Made by a program: the position numbers and the translations under genes. A DNA stretch of 15,795 nucleotides from JAKAGZ01 sp964412105 (GTDB lineage: Bacteria > Bacteroidota > Ignavibacteria > Ignavibacteriales > Ignavibacteriaceae), in assembly GCA_964412105.1 (NCBI GenBank), contig CAYPNM010000060.1, forward strand, positions 1 to 15,795. The letters run 5' to 3'. Below, in pieces: positions 1-7,092 of the stretch. The notes under the pieces are model-generated. The model saw nothing but the letters and a program-made list of their open reading frames with translations, did not search any database and was not told the origin of the DNA. Each line of letters begins with the position of its first letter. Positions within the stretch are counted from its first letter, which is position 1.

Positions 1-1599
1 AATAATTTTAAGGAGTGTGTAGAAACAGAAGCTAAATACCTTGAGCTGTATGGTAGTGATTCCCTTAAAAATTATTTATCAAAAGTTAAAGAGGACCTAA
101 GTAATTTTGACCTTAATAATTTTGATCACATAGAAAAATCCATAGATAAGATAATTGATCTTTCTCCCAAAATGATTCCCTTATATGCAATTTATACTGG
201 GATTGGGGAAGTATCATTTGAATTGATGTATAAAAATAATCTCCCATCGAATGATAAAAAAAAGATCTTGAATTTTTCCACTTCATATTTTTACAAGGCT
301 CTCGATTTTATAACCACGGATTCTTTCAATGCCAGATCAATAGTTTATCAAAAAATGGCAAATATTTTTCGACATTATGGTGATAAAGGGGCAGCTACTG
401 CTGCAGATTTTATTGCCTTTAAGTATAATCAGGATAACATTGACATAGGGCTGAATGTAGCCTCCTATTATGAAACGATTGGCAAATCTGATAGCACTCA
501 GGCAATATTAATTAGGCTTTATAATTCCTTAAAGAATAAAAACGCCTATCAGGGGATTTTTGATTTTTTGGGAGACCATTTTATTAATAGTAATGCAAAA
601 ATTAATAATTACTTGAAAGCTCTTTCACAAGGAGCAAAAGACTCATCTGTTTTATATTGCAAAATTGCTGATGAATATTTTCCTTATAAGGCTGACTCAG
701 CTATTGATAATTACAAAAAGGCATTAAAATTAGGACTGAGTAATAACAAGATATTAGTAAGATTAGGATTATTATTTAATTTGAAGATGGATTGTAGAAC
801 AGCTATTTATTATTTCAATAAAGTTAAAAGTTGGGAAAATGAGCCCTCTATTTACGCAGATTCTTATGCCGGCTGTTATGCTGATGTGGGTGATTATGAT
901 AAAGCCATTAAATGGTATACTATAAGCAAGAATCATTCTCAAATTGCATATAGTTATTTAAATCTAAAATATTACAGGCAAGCAATTGATGTTTACCTGT
1001 ATGATATTAATAAAGCTAAAAACAGGAAATGGCCAAATGTTATTGATAAAACGAATTACTTGGGTTGGCATTATTATAATCTTGCTTTAACTTATGCAGC
1101 AATCAATGAAAGAACTGAGGCATTTAATGCATTTGTTAATGCAAATACATACTTGAATAGAAATGACGCGCTCGCTATGGATCTAAAATATGATGTTGAG
1201 TTTTATAGAATACTTAAGGATAATATCGATTGGGATTATCTTAGCGATGATGATGCATTTCTATACTTATACAATAAAAATAGGATAAGTAATCACGGAA
1301 AATTAATCCAAGTTTGGATAAAAAAAGTTATATTTCCGTATAATAAGAATTTATCAAAAATTAGAATGACAATTGAAAATGATCATCCTAAAGAAATGAA
1401 AAAGTATGATGATTACTATTATACTTTGTCGTTATACGAGTTCGATAATTTAAAACAAAAAGTTCGTTGTTTACGTTATTCGGACTATACCTACAATGGA
1501 GTGTGCATAAAATCGATCAACTTTGACAATCCTGAATGGAGTATGTCCTTTCCCGATGGCCTTAGTAAATATTGGATAAGCAGTTTAAATAGTAGGTGA
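1..1599 (+). CDS. TPR-repeat protein, 5' end outside the window
   Basis: The first methionine in this frame is at 172, but the frame is open with no stop back to base 1. The 57 codons before that ATG read as normal protein (NNFKECVETEAKYLELYG...), so the gene very probably starts before the window and only its last 532 codons are seen. The visible part is rich in tetratricopeptide-like helical pairs, for example SAIDNYKKALKLG, YAGCYADVGDYDKAIKWY, LNLKYYRQAIDVY and YNLALTYAAINERTEAFNAF. These suggest a protein-interaction scaffold. The last 130 or so residues are not obviously TPR and are rich in Tyr and Asp. No catalytic motif is visible. Base composition is more AT-rich than in the eno-glnA genes next to it. 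TPR content is clear; function is unknown. Confidence 0.85.
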   Translation, partial: NNFKECVETEAKYLELYGSDSLKNYLSKVKEDLSNFDLNNFDHIEKSIDKIIDLSPKMIPLYAIYTGIGEVSFELMYKNNLPSNDKKKILNFSTSYFYKALDFITTDSFNARSIVYQKMANIFRHYGDKGAATAADFIAFKYNQDNIDIGLNVASYYETIGKSDSTQAILIRLYNSLKNKNAYQGIFDFLGDHFINSNAKINNYLKALSQGAKDSSVLYCKIADEYFPYKADSAIDNYKKALKLGLSNNKILVRLGLLFNLKMDCRTAIYYFNKVKSWENEPSIYADSYAGCYADVGDYDKAIKWYTISKNHSQIAYSYLNLKYYRQAIDVYLYDINKAKNRKWPNVIDKTNYLGWHYYNLALTYAAINERTEAFNAFVNANTYLNRNDALAMDLKYDVEFYRILKDNIDWDYLSDDDAFLYLYNKNRISNHGKLIQVWIKKVIFPYNKNLSKIRMTIENDHPKEMKKYDDYYYTLSLYEFDNLKQKVRCLRYSDYTYNGVCIKSINFDNPEWSMSFPDGLSKYWISSLNSR

Positions 1600-1604
1600 T
1601 ATAT

Positions 1605-1718
1605 ACTTTAGTGAGTTAATATTTTCAATAATTTATGAGCTTATTATAAGCAGCCTGCCTGTTTAGCATATAGATTTGGTTTGAATATTTTAGCAAAAAC
1701 GAACTTTAGTAAGTTAAT
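1605..1718. repeat. Short near-direct repeat downstream of the TPR gene
   Basis: ACTTTAGTGAGTTAAT at 1605-1620 recurs as ACTTTAGTAAGTTAAT at 1703-1718, with one mismatch and 98 nt between copy starts. The pair lies in the 176-nt gap between the convergent TPR and glutamine synthetase genes. No convincing hairpin terminator was seen in this gap. In such AT-rich DNA the repeat could be chance. Confidence 0.3.
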
Positions 1719-1775
1719 TTTGTTATTAATTTGTTACTTAAATATTATAATTACTTTTAAAACATTAGCCTTATT

Positions 1776-3158
1776 CTATAATGTAAAATACATTTTATAT
1801 TCAAACGGATGAGGCATTGTGCCGATCGACATAATCTCAGCCTGTTTTATATTCACCCACTGGTTTAACAAAACATCAGTAAAAATATTCCCTCTTTTTA
1901 GAAAATCGTTATCACTTGCAAGTGCATCGAGAGCTTCTGTCAAATTTCTTGGAAGAAAATGGATATTGTGAACGTGTTCATCTTCAAGAAAGTTCTTATC
2001 GTATGGACCAAAACCTTCTTTCATCGGATCAATTTTTTTAACTACTCCATCTATTCCGGCCAGCAACATAGCAATCTGGCACAAATAAGGATTTGCAGTC
2101 CCATCAGGGGGACGATATTCAAATCGTGTCTCTTCAGAATTAGAAACGTATTTAGGAATTCTGATTGCGGATGCACGATTGCCCTGTCCATAGGTTAACG
2201 CAACAGGTGCTTCAAACCCTGGAACTAGTCTTTTATAAGAGTTCGTACTGGGATTTGTAAACGCAGATAGAGCGGGAGCGTGCTTTAACATTCCACCTAT
2301 AAAATATCTTCCAAACTCGTTTATGTTTCCATATTCCCCTTTTTTATAAAAAAGATTTTTCCCCTTTTTAGTTAGGTAAAGATGTAGATGCAAACCGTTA
2401 CCCGCCTGGTGATACATCGGCTTTGGCATAAAAGTAATAAAAAGATCCTTTCGGCGAGCATAATTAAAAAGCACATATTTTGTCGAAATTATATTATCTG
2501 CTGTAGTTAATAAATCTGAAAAGTAAGTTTCGATTTCCTGCTGTCCTCTCTCACCCACCTCGTGATGATGATACTTTACATTAATTCCAAATTTTTTCAT
2601 GATTTTGCATGCTTCATCACGGAAGTCATCATATACATCAAAAGGATTTACCGCATGATATGCTTTTTTATAAAACTCCTCGGCATGTTCTACTTTATAA
2701 TATGATGTAGAGGTTCGCGTATCATATTCAACATTTGAAAAAATATAAAATTCAAATTCCGGCCCCCACCAACTTTTATCTGCACCCGTAAAAGCCTTGA
2801 GAACAGACTCTGCTTTCTTAGCCAGCATTCTACTATCCTGTGTATAAGAAGTATGCTTTCCATCAGCTAAAACAATGTGCGAATAAAAACTCAGCGTTGG
2901 AGTTTCACGGAAAGGATCAATAACAGCTGTTTCCAGATCTGGGACAAGTATCATATCGCTGTTTTCAACTTTTATAAATCCATAACTTGAACCATCAAAA
3001 CCGACCCCCTGTTTTATCATTTTTTGAAGAATGCCAGGGTAAACCGGCAGCGAAATATGATGTAGGCGGCCTGTAAGGTCAATGCATTTAAGATCAATTA
3101 CTTCGATATTATGTTTCTTAATTAAATTTTCACATTTCTGAAGGTTGCTGGATGGCAT
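1776..3158 (-). CDS. glnA: Type I glutamine synthetase
   Basis: This 460-residue protein makes glutamine from glutamate, ammonia and ATP in the cytoplasm. The GSI landmarks occur in order: FDGSS (54-58), the metal/glutamate-site GPEFEF (132-137), HHHEVG (197-202), GNGLHLH (253-259, usually GSGMHvH), NSYKRLVPGFEAP (306-318, ATP/glutamate binding), NRASAIRIP (327-335) and the RFEYRPPDGTANPYL block (345-359). The NLYDLPP-type adenylylation site of GSI-beta enzymes is absent. The equivalent stretch reads HNIHFLPRNL with no tyrosine, so adenylyl-transferase control is unlikely. Length fits GSI-alpha. It starts 54 nt downstream of eno on the same strand and may be cotranscribed with it. A GGGGA stretch lies just upstream of the ATG. 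GSI assignment is secure; the subtype is inferred. Confidence 0.95.
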   Translation of the reverse strand: MPSSNLQKCENLIKKHNIEVIDLKCIDLTGRLHHISLPVYPGILQKMIKQGVGFDGSSYGFIKVENSDMILVPDLETAVIDPFRETPTLSFYSHIVLADGKHTSYTQDSRMLAKKAESVLKAFTGADKSWWGPEFEFYIFSNVEYDTRTSTSYYKVEHAEEFYKKAYHAVNPFDVYDDFRDEACKIMKKFGINVKYHHHEVGERGQQEIETYFSDLLTTADNIISTKYVLFNYARRKDLFITFMPKPMYHQAGNGLHLHLYLTKKGKNLFYKKGEYGNINEFGRYFIGGMLKHAPALSAFTNPSTNSYKRLVPGFEAPVALTYGQGNRASAIRIPKYVSNSEETRFEYRPPDGTANPYLCQIAMLLAGIDGVVKKIDPMKEGFGPYDKNFLEDEHVHNIHFLPRNLTEALDALASDNDFLKRGNIFTDVLLNQWVNIKQAEIMSIGTMPHPFEYKMYFTL

Positions 3159-3212
3159 TTATCTTCCCCGAAAAAATTTTTTATAAGTTGTAACGGACAG
3201 TGTTAATAAATT

Positions 3213-4508
3213 TTACGCTTTATAATTAACTGCAGAAACTCCTGGATATACTGCATTATCCATAAGGTCCTCTTCTATTCTTAGTAATTGATTGTATTTT
3301 GCTATTCTGTCAGTTCTTGAAAGCGAGCCGGTTTTTATTTGACCTGCATTTGTTGCAACTGCGATATCAGCAATTGTAGTATCCTCAGTTTCACCTGAAC
3401 GGTGACTAATTACATTTGTATAGCCTGCTTTTTTAGCCATTTCGATCGCATCAAGGGTCTCTGTTAATGTCCCAATCTGGTTAACCTTAATTAAAATGGA
3501 ATTAGCAACGCCCATCTCAATACCTTTAGACAGTCTTTCCGTATTTGTTACAAAAATATCATCCCCAACAAGTTGAACTTTATTACCCAGTTTTTCAGTT
3601 AATAATTTCCAGCCATTCCAGTCATCTTCTGCCAGACCATCTTCAAGCGAAATTATAGGATACTGCTTTATCCAGTTAGCCCAGTAATCAACCATTTTTT
3701 CGATTGGAATGATTTCGTTAGGTTTTGACTTAAAGAGATGATAAGCGTTTTTCTCTTTTATATAGAATTCGCTTGCTGCAGGATCTATAGCCAGGGCAAT
3801 TTCACTTCCAGGTTTGAAACCGGCTTTGTTAATTGCCTCAAGAACAACTTCAAGCGCTTCATCATTCGTTTTTAAATTTGGAGCAAAACCACCTTCATCA
3901 CCAACAGCAGTGTTATATCCTTTTTTATGCAACACCGATTTTAAAGAATGAAACGTTTCAGAACCCATTCTCAAAGCTTCGGCAAAATTTGAAGCTCCAA
4001 CAGGCATAATCATAAATTCTTGAAAGTCAACATTATTATCCGCGTGTTTACCACCATTCAATATATTCATCATTGGTACGGGAAGGGTTTTTGCGTTTGT
4101 GCCGCCTATGTAACGATAAAGAGGCAATCCGAGTGTCTCTGAAGAAGCCTTGGCGCATGCTAGTGATACACCCAAAATAGCGTTAGCACCAAGAACTGAT
4201 TTATTGGGGGTACCGTCCATTGCAATTAAAAAATTATCTATCTCGGTTTGTTCTGCAGCATCCATATCCAAAATTTCATTAGCAATTTTCTCATTTACAT
4301 TGTCAACTGCTTTCAACACACCTTTTCCACCATAACGGTTCTTATCCCCATCCCTCAATTCAACAGCTTCGTGCTCACCTGTTGATGCGCCGCTTGGTAC
4401 GGCGGCTCGTCCTACTACACCACTTTCCAATAAAACTTCAACTTCCAATGTTGGATTACCTCTTGAATCTAGGATTTCTCTGGCAATTACATCGACTATT
4501 CCTGTCAT
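3213..4508 (-). CDS. eno: Enolase (phosphopyruvate hydratase)
   Basis: Enolase interconverts 2-phosphoglycerate and phosphoenolpyruvate in glycolysis and gluconeogenesis. The frame can be extended to a GTG at 4523, but the ATG at 4508 is preferred. It is preceded at 8 nt by GGGAG (4521-4517), and the resulting 431-residue protein begins with the normal bacterial start MTGIVDVIAREILDSRGNP. Visible landmarks are the ASTGEHEA loop (41-48), GDEGGFAP with catalytic Glu205, metal ligands Asp242, Glu289 and Asp316, the catalytic Lys341 in the signature ILIKVNQIGTLTET, and SHRSGETED (368-376). All key residues are present. It is the first gene of a likely eno-glnA transcription unit and is divergent from the YbeD-like gene. 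Confidence in function is very high and in the start fairly high. Confidence 0.97.
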   Translation of the reverse strand: MTGIVDVIAREILDSRGNPTLEVEVLLESGVVGRAAVPSGASTGEHEAVELRDGDKNRYGGKGVLKAVDNVNEKIANEILDMDAAEQTEIDNFLIAMDGTPNKSVLGANAILGVSLACAKASSETLGLPLYRYIGGTNAKTLPVPMMNILNGGKHADNNVDFQEFMIMPVGASNFAEALRMGSETFHSLKSVLHKKGYNTAVGDEGGFAPNLKTNDEALEVVLEAINKAGFKPGSEIALAIDPAASEFYIKEKNAYHLFKSKPNEIIPIEKMVDYWANWIKQYPIISLEDGLAEDDWNGWKLLTEKLGNKVQLVGDDIFVTNTERLSKGIEMGVANSILIKVNQIGTLTETLDAIEMAKKAGYTNVISHRSGETEDTTIADIAVATNAGQIKTGSLSRTDRIAKYNQLLRIEEDLMDNAVYPGVSAVNYKA

Positions 4509-4516
4509 TTTTTCAA

Positions 4517-4521
4517 CTCCC
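4517..4521 (-). promoter_or_regulatory. Shine-Dalgarno that decides the eno start
   Basis: GGGAG read on the minus strand sits 8 nt before the ATG at 4508. Starting at the in-frame GTG at 4523 would place this ribosome-binding site inside the coding region. That favours the ATG and the canonical enolase N-terminus. Confidence 0.6.
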
Positions 4522-4665
4522 ACATTTATCTTTTTAATAATTAAATTTTATTTAGAATATTTGTAACTTACAAACCACAGTATAATTAAAAATTAATGTT
4601 TTAAATATACTAATACTTAGCCTTATACTCTGCCATAATTACAAACATAATAAAATGAATATACT

Positions 4666-4932
4666 ATGATTTTGGACAGCAACTGCGATAGACCAGAATT
4701 AAATTATCCTTGTGACTGGATATATAAAGTGATTGGAAAGGATGTCGATAAGCTTATTTCAGCGATTGAACGTGCTTCACTTAAACTTAATTATGAGGTT
4801 ACCCCCTCAAATGTGAGTAAAAACGAAAATTACTTCAGTTTGAATTTTAAAATCACAGTTCCATCAGAAGCAGCACGAGATATAATTTATCAAGAACTAA
4901 ACAATAATAAAGATGTAATTATGGTATTATAA
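4666..4932 (+). CDS. YbeD/DUF493 family small protein
   Basis: This 88-residue cytoplasmic protein has the features of the YbeD (DUF493) family: an N-terminal YPCDWIYKVIGKDVDKL like the YbeD FPTPFTYKVMG region, a central NYFSLNFKITV strand, and a C-terminal YQELNNNKDVIMVL that matches the YbeD ending (YEELGKIDIVRMVL). The family has an ACT-like ferredoxin fold. It was once proposed to regulate lipoate biosynthesis, but its role is not settled. No Shine-Dalgarno is visible before the ATG; an ATG at 4655 is in another frame and stops after four codons. The gene is divergent from eno across about 157 nt. Its last codon and stop overlap those of the NUDIX gene on the opposite strand. Confidence 0.82.
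   Translation: MILDSNCDRPELNYPCDWIYKVIGKDVDKLISAIERASLKLNYEVTPSNVSKNENYFSLNFKITVPSEAARDIIYQELNNNKDVIMVL
4927..4932. other. Shared stop palindrome of two convergent genes
   Basis: TTATAA is its own reverse complement. On each strand it encodes Leu followed by the stop TAA, so the YbeD-like gene (+) and the NUDIX gene (-) end inside the same six bases. There is no room for a terminator between them. Confidence 0.9.
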
Positions 4933-5595
4933 AATCTTTTTAATTTTACTAATAAATTCCATAATAAGCGCGGCAGTAATTCCCCAGATAATTTCACCAT
5001 CATAGTTAAAGACATACACTTTATGTTTTTTACCCTGCCTTGGTTTTGAATATCTCTCTGGCAGGCCTAGTTGTTTGACAGGCAACAGATCTATTCTTTC
5101 TCCCTTGTCGTTAAAATAGAAAGCTTGTAATTCCTGACGCATCTCATAAACTCTGGGCGGGTTTTCCATAAAGAACGAAACAGGAGCAGTAAAGACTTTT
5201 TCAACTTCATTTTTGTCAAAATTTAACTTTCCAAAATCAGCTGCTGTAAGCTTGGCAACCAAAGAGTCCACTGTAACGCCCATTGGCCCAACAAAAGTGT
5301 CAAGAAAACCGACTTTCTCAATATTATCTTTAGTAATTCCCAACTCTTCTACAGTCTCCCTGATCGCAGTTTCCTCAAATGATTTATCATTATTGAAGTC
5401 GATTTCACCTCCAGGGAAACAAATTTCACCACCCTGCCTAATTGAAGCTGCCCTTTTTTCGAAAAGAAAATTATATCCTTTATTTATGAGAACAAGGGGA
5501 ATTAATACGGCGGAATTGAAGTATTCTTCTTTGCCCAGTACACCTGGATATTTAGGTAAAACCGATATAAGTTTTTCAAAATCTATGTTTTTCAT
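4927..5595 (-). CDS. NUDIX hydrolase, CoA-pyrophosphatase-like
   Basis: This 222-residue protein carries the UPF0035-type signature of CoA diphosphatases fused with a NUDIX box. FLFEKRAASIRQGGEICFPGG (43-63) is followed by a D-rich turn and REtvEELGI (79-87), which contains the metal-binding REXXEE glutamates. The first Glu of the classical box is replaced, as in other CoA-type members. The C-terminal WGITAALIMEFI (204-215) also matches this subgroup. These enzymes typically cleave CoA or oxidised CoA to 3',5'-ADP and (acyl-)4'-phosphopantetheine. Specificity here is inferred from motif resemblance. The gene converges on the YbeD-like gene and overlaps it by 6 nt. No Shine-Dalgarno is visible. 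Confidence 0.88.
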   Translation of the reverse strand: MKNIDFEKLISVLPKYPGVLGKEEYFNSAVLIPLVLINKGYNFLFEKRAASIRQGGEICFPGGEIDFNNDKSFEETAIRETVEELGITKDNIEKVGFLDTFVGPMGVTVDSLVAKLTAADFGKLNFDKNEVEKVFTAPVSFFMENPPRVYEMRQELQAFYFNDKGERIDLLPVKQLGLPERYSKPRQGKKHKVYVFNYDGEIIWGITAALIMEFISKIKKIL

Positions 5596-5731
5596 ATCAA
5601 TAGTAGTAAATCAAATTCAAATTAAAATTGTAGGAATTAACTTTGTGAACAAATAAACTAAAAATTATATACTAAATAAAATAAAGATTTCAGATTTATT
5701 TTTACTATCTTAATATTTTAATTTTACAAAA

Positions 5732-6637
5732 ATGAAAAAAGAAAATTTAAAAGCCTACATTGCCTGGACTGCTATTTGTATAATTTGGGGAACGACCTAC
5801 CTTGCAATAAGGGTTGGTGTTAAGGATATGCCGCCTCTTTTATTTGCCGGTTTAAGGTGGATAATTGCCGGTCCTATCTTTTTATTTTTTCTTAAACTCC
5901 GGGGCTTCCAACTACCTCGGAGAGAAGATTTAAAGCATATCGCCGTTGTAGGTTTGCTGCTTCTTGGGGTTGGCAACGGACTTGTTGCATTTTCGGAACA
6001 ATGGCTGCCTAGCGGTTTAACGGCTCTACTAATAACTACTATGCCTTTCTGGATAGTGGGCATTGAATCATTTTTACCTAATGGATCAAGTCTGAATATT
6101 CAGATTATCTCAGGTTTGATTTTAGGACTTGCCGGTGTTGGCTTTATACTTGGAGTTGATCTCAAAATACTTCTTAATTCCTCATATTTATCCGGAATAG
6201 CGGCTTTGATGATCGGTGTTCTCGGGTGGTCAACCGGAACTATTTATTCAAAACACATAAAAGTAAAAGTGCATCCGTTAATGAATGCGGCTGTACAGAT
6301 GTGTTTTGCCGGATTTGCTTTAATAATTATTTCCGGATTGCTTGGTGAGTATCCTCGTTTTTATTTTACGCGCGATTCATTTTTAGCTTTTCTATATCTG
6401 CTTGTTTTCGGAGCTTTCATTGCCTATGGAGCTTACATTTATGTAATTGATCACCTTCCGATTTCATTTGTGTCAACCTACGCATATATAAATCCGGTAA
6501 TTGCTCTTTATTTGGGATGGCTTATTCTTGGCGAAAATCTTGACGCTAATTTGATTATTGCGTCATTAGTAATACTGATCGCTGTTTATATAGTTAAGAA
6601 AGGAACCAATAAGCAAATTAAAATTCGTGGTTTTTAA
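5732..6637 (+). CDS. DMT-family (EamA) permease
   Basis: This 301-residue integral membrane protein is almost entirely hydrophobic, consistent with ten transmembrane helices in two tandem EamA repeats (about residues 8-142 and 155-290). It begins with the family-typical AWTAICIIWGTTYLAIRVG followed by PPLLFAGLRWIIAG. The second repeat contains YAYINPVIALYLGWLILGE, the usual EamA end motif. Members of the drug/metabolite transporter superfamily export amino acids, amines or other metabolites. No substrate can be assigned from the sequence. It is most like the broad YedA/RhaT-type exporters. It stands alone, divergent from the NUDIX gene and convergent with the antitoxin gene. There is no Shine-Dalgarno before the ATG. 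Confidence 0.9.
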   Translation: MKKENLKAYIAWTAICIIWGTTYLAIRVGVKDMPPLLFAGLRWIIAGPIFLFFLKLRGFQLPRREDLKHIAVVGLLLLGVGNGLVAFSEQWLPSGLTALLITTMPFWIVGIESFLPNGSSLNIQIISGLILGLAGVGFILGVDLKILLNSSYLSGIAALMIGVLGWSTGTIYSKHIKVKVHPLMNAAVQMCFAGFALIIISGLLGEYPRFYFTRDSFLAFLYLLVFGAFIAYGAYIYVIDHLPISFVSTYAYINPVIALYLGWLILGENLDANLIIASLVILIAVYIVKKGTNKQIKIRGF

Positions 6638-6702
6638 ATGAAGGTCACACTTAACTCGTTTGAATTATTATCTACAATTATTGTTCACATTTTACACTTT
6701 TA

Positions 6703-6942
6703 TCAACCAAGCCACCATTCACTCGTGGTTGAACTACGCTCCACCATTTCCTCGCTGAACTCATCTTTCTTCGGTTTTTCTTTGTGATGAGATTGCGCAG
6801 GTTTTTGGAATTTGAAAGGAGAAACTATTGCTATGGGCTTATTGACTTTCGTTATTATAACTTCATCACCCTGCATTATCTGATTGATAAATAGTGTCCA
6901 GTCATTCTGAAGATCGGAGATATTTATTTTTTGCTTGTTCAT
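6703..6942 (-). CDS. Solitary Phd/YefM-type antitoxin
   Basis: This 79-residue protein has an N-terminal Phd/YefM-like fold: KINISDLQNDWTLFINQIMQGDEVIITKVNKPIAIVSPF fits the family pattern of a start helix, a GDEVIIT strand and a KPIAIVSP strand. In the family this half dimerises and binds DNA, and the C-terminal tail wraps the toxin. Here the tail (about residues 46-79) is charged and ends in SEWWLG. A toxin gene would normally follow, but only 65 nt separate the stop from the end of the oppositely oriented permease gene, and no toxin frame is seen on either side. It is either an orphan or remnant antitoxin or a stand-alone regulator. A very strong Shine-Dalgarno precedes it. Confidence 0.75.
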   Translation of the reverse strand: MNKQKINISDLQNDWTLFINQIMQGDEVIITKVNKPIAIVSPFKFQKPAQSHHKEKPKKDEFSEEMVERSSTTSEWWLG

Positions 6943-6946
6943 TCTT

Positions 6947-6955
6947 ACCTCCTTT
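6947..6955 (-). promoter_or_regulatory. Near-consensus Shine-Dalgarno of the antitoxin gene
   Basis: AAAGGAGGT is followed by AAGA and the ATG at 6942. It is by far the strongest ribosome-binding site in the window, where most starts have a weak one or none. A CCTC on the minus strand at 6960-6957 could pair with GAGG in the site to form a small 4-bp hairpin; that part is speculative. Confidence 0.75.
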
Positions 6956-7003
6956 TTGAGGAATAAATAGTGTCTTTTCCATAATCACATTTATCAAAGC
7001 ATG

Positions 7004-7020
7004 AGGGTTAAAAAAACCCT
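7004..7020. repeat. Small inverted repeat downstream of the six-gene operon
   Basis: AGGGTT (7004-7009) and AACCCT (7015-7020) form a perfect 6-bp inverted repeat around a five-base A loop. It lies about 70 nt beyond the last gene of the minus-strand operon and upstream of the antitoxin gene. Read on the minus strand the loop is U-rich, but no U-tract follows on either strand. It is therefore not a canonical intrinsic terminator. Confidence 0.35.
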
Positions 7021-7092
7021 GATTCCACACTCGCAACATATATAAATAAGACTTAAAAAGGCAATGCAATTATTTTTATCTATATAACTCTT

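Noticed and set aside
3171..3182. AAAAAATTTTTT palindrome between eno and glnA, considered as a terminator
   Set aside because: A pure A/T palindrome without a GC stem is not a credible intrinsic terminator and is expected by chance in this AT-rich DNA.
4508..4523. GTG at 4523 as the enolase start
   Set aside because: The GGGAG Shine-Dalgarno would then lie inside the gene, and enolases normally begin close to the residues encoded from the ATG at 4508.
4642..4649. TATGTTTG on the minus strand upstream of eno, a match to the -7 consensus TAnnTTTG
   Set aside because: No TTG lies 19-21 nt further upstream, and the site would give an untranslated leader of over 120 nt. Too weak to call a promoter.
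5719..5726. TAATTTTA before the DMT permease start, identical to the tetR -7 element
   Set aside because: It ends only 5 nt before the ATG and has no TTG at the right distance.
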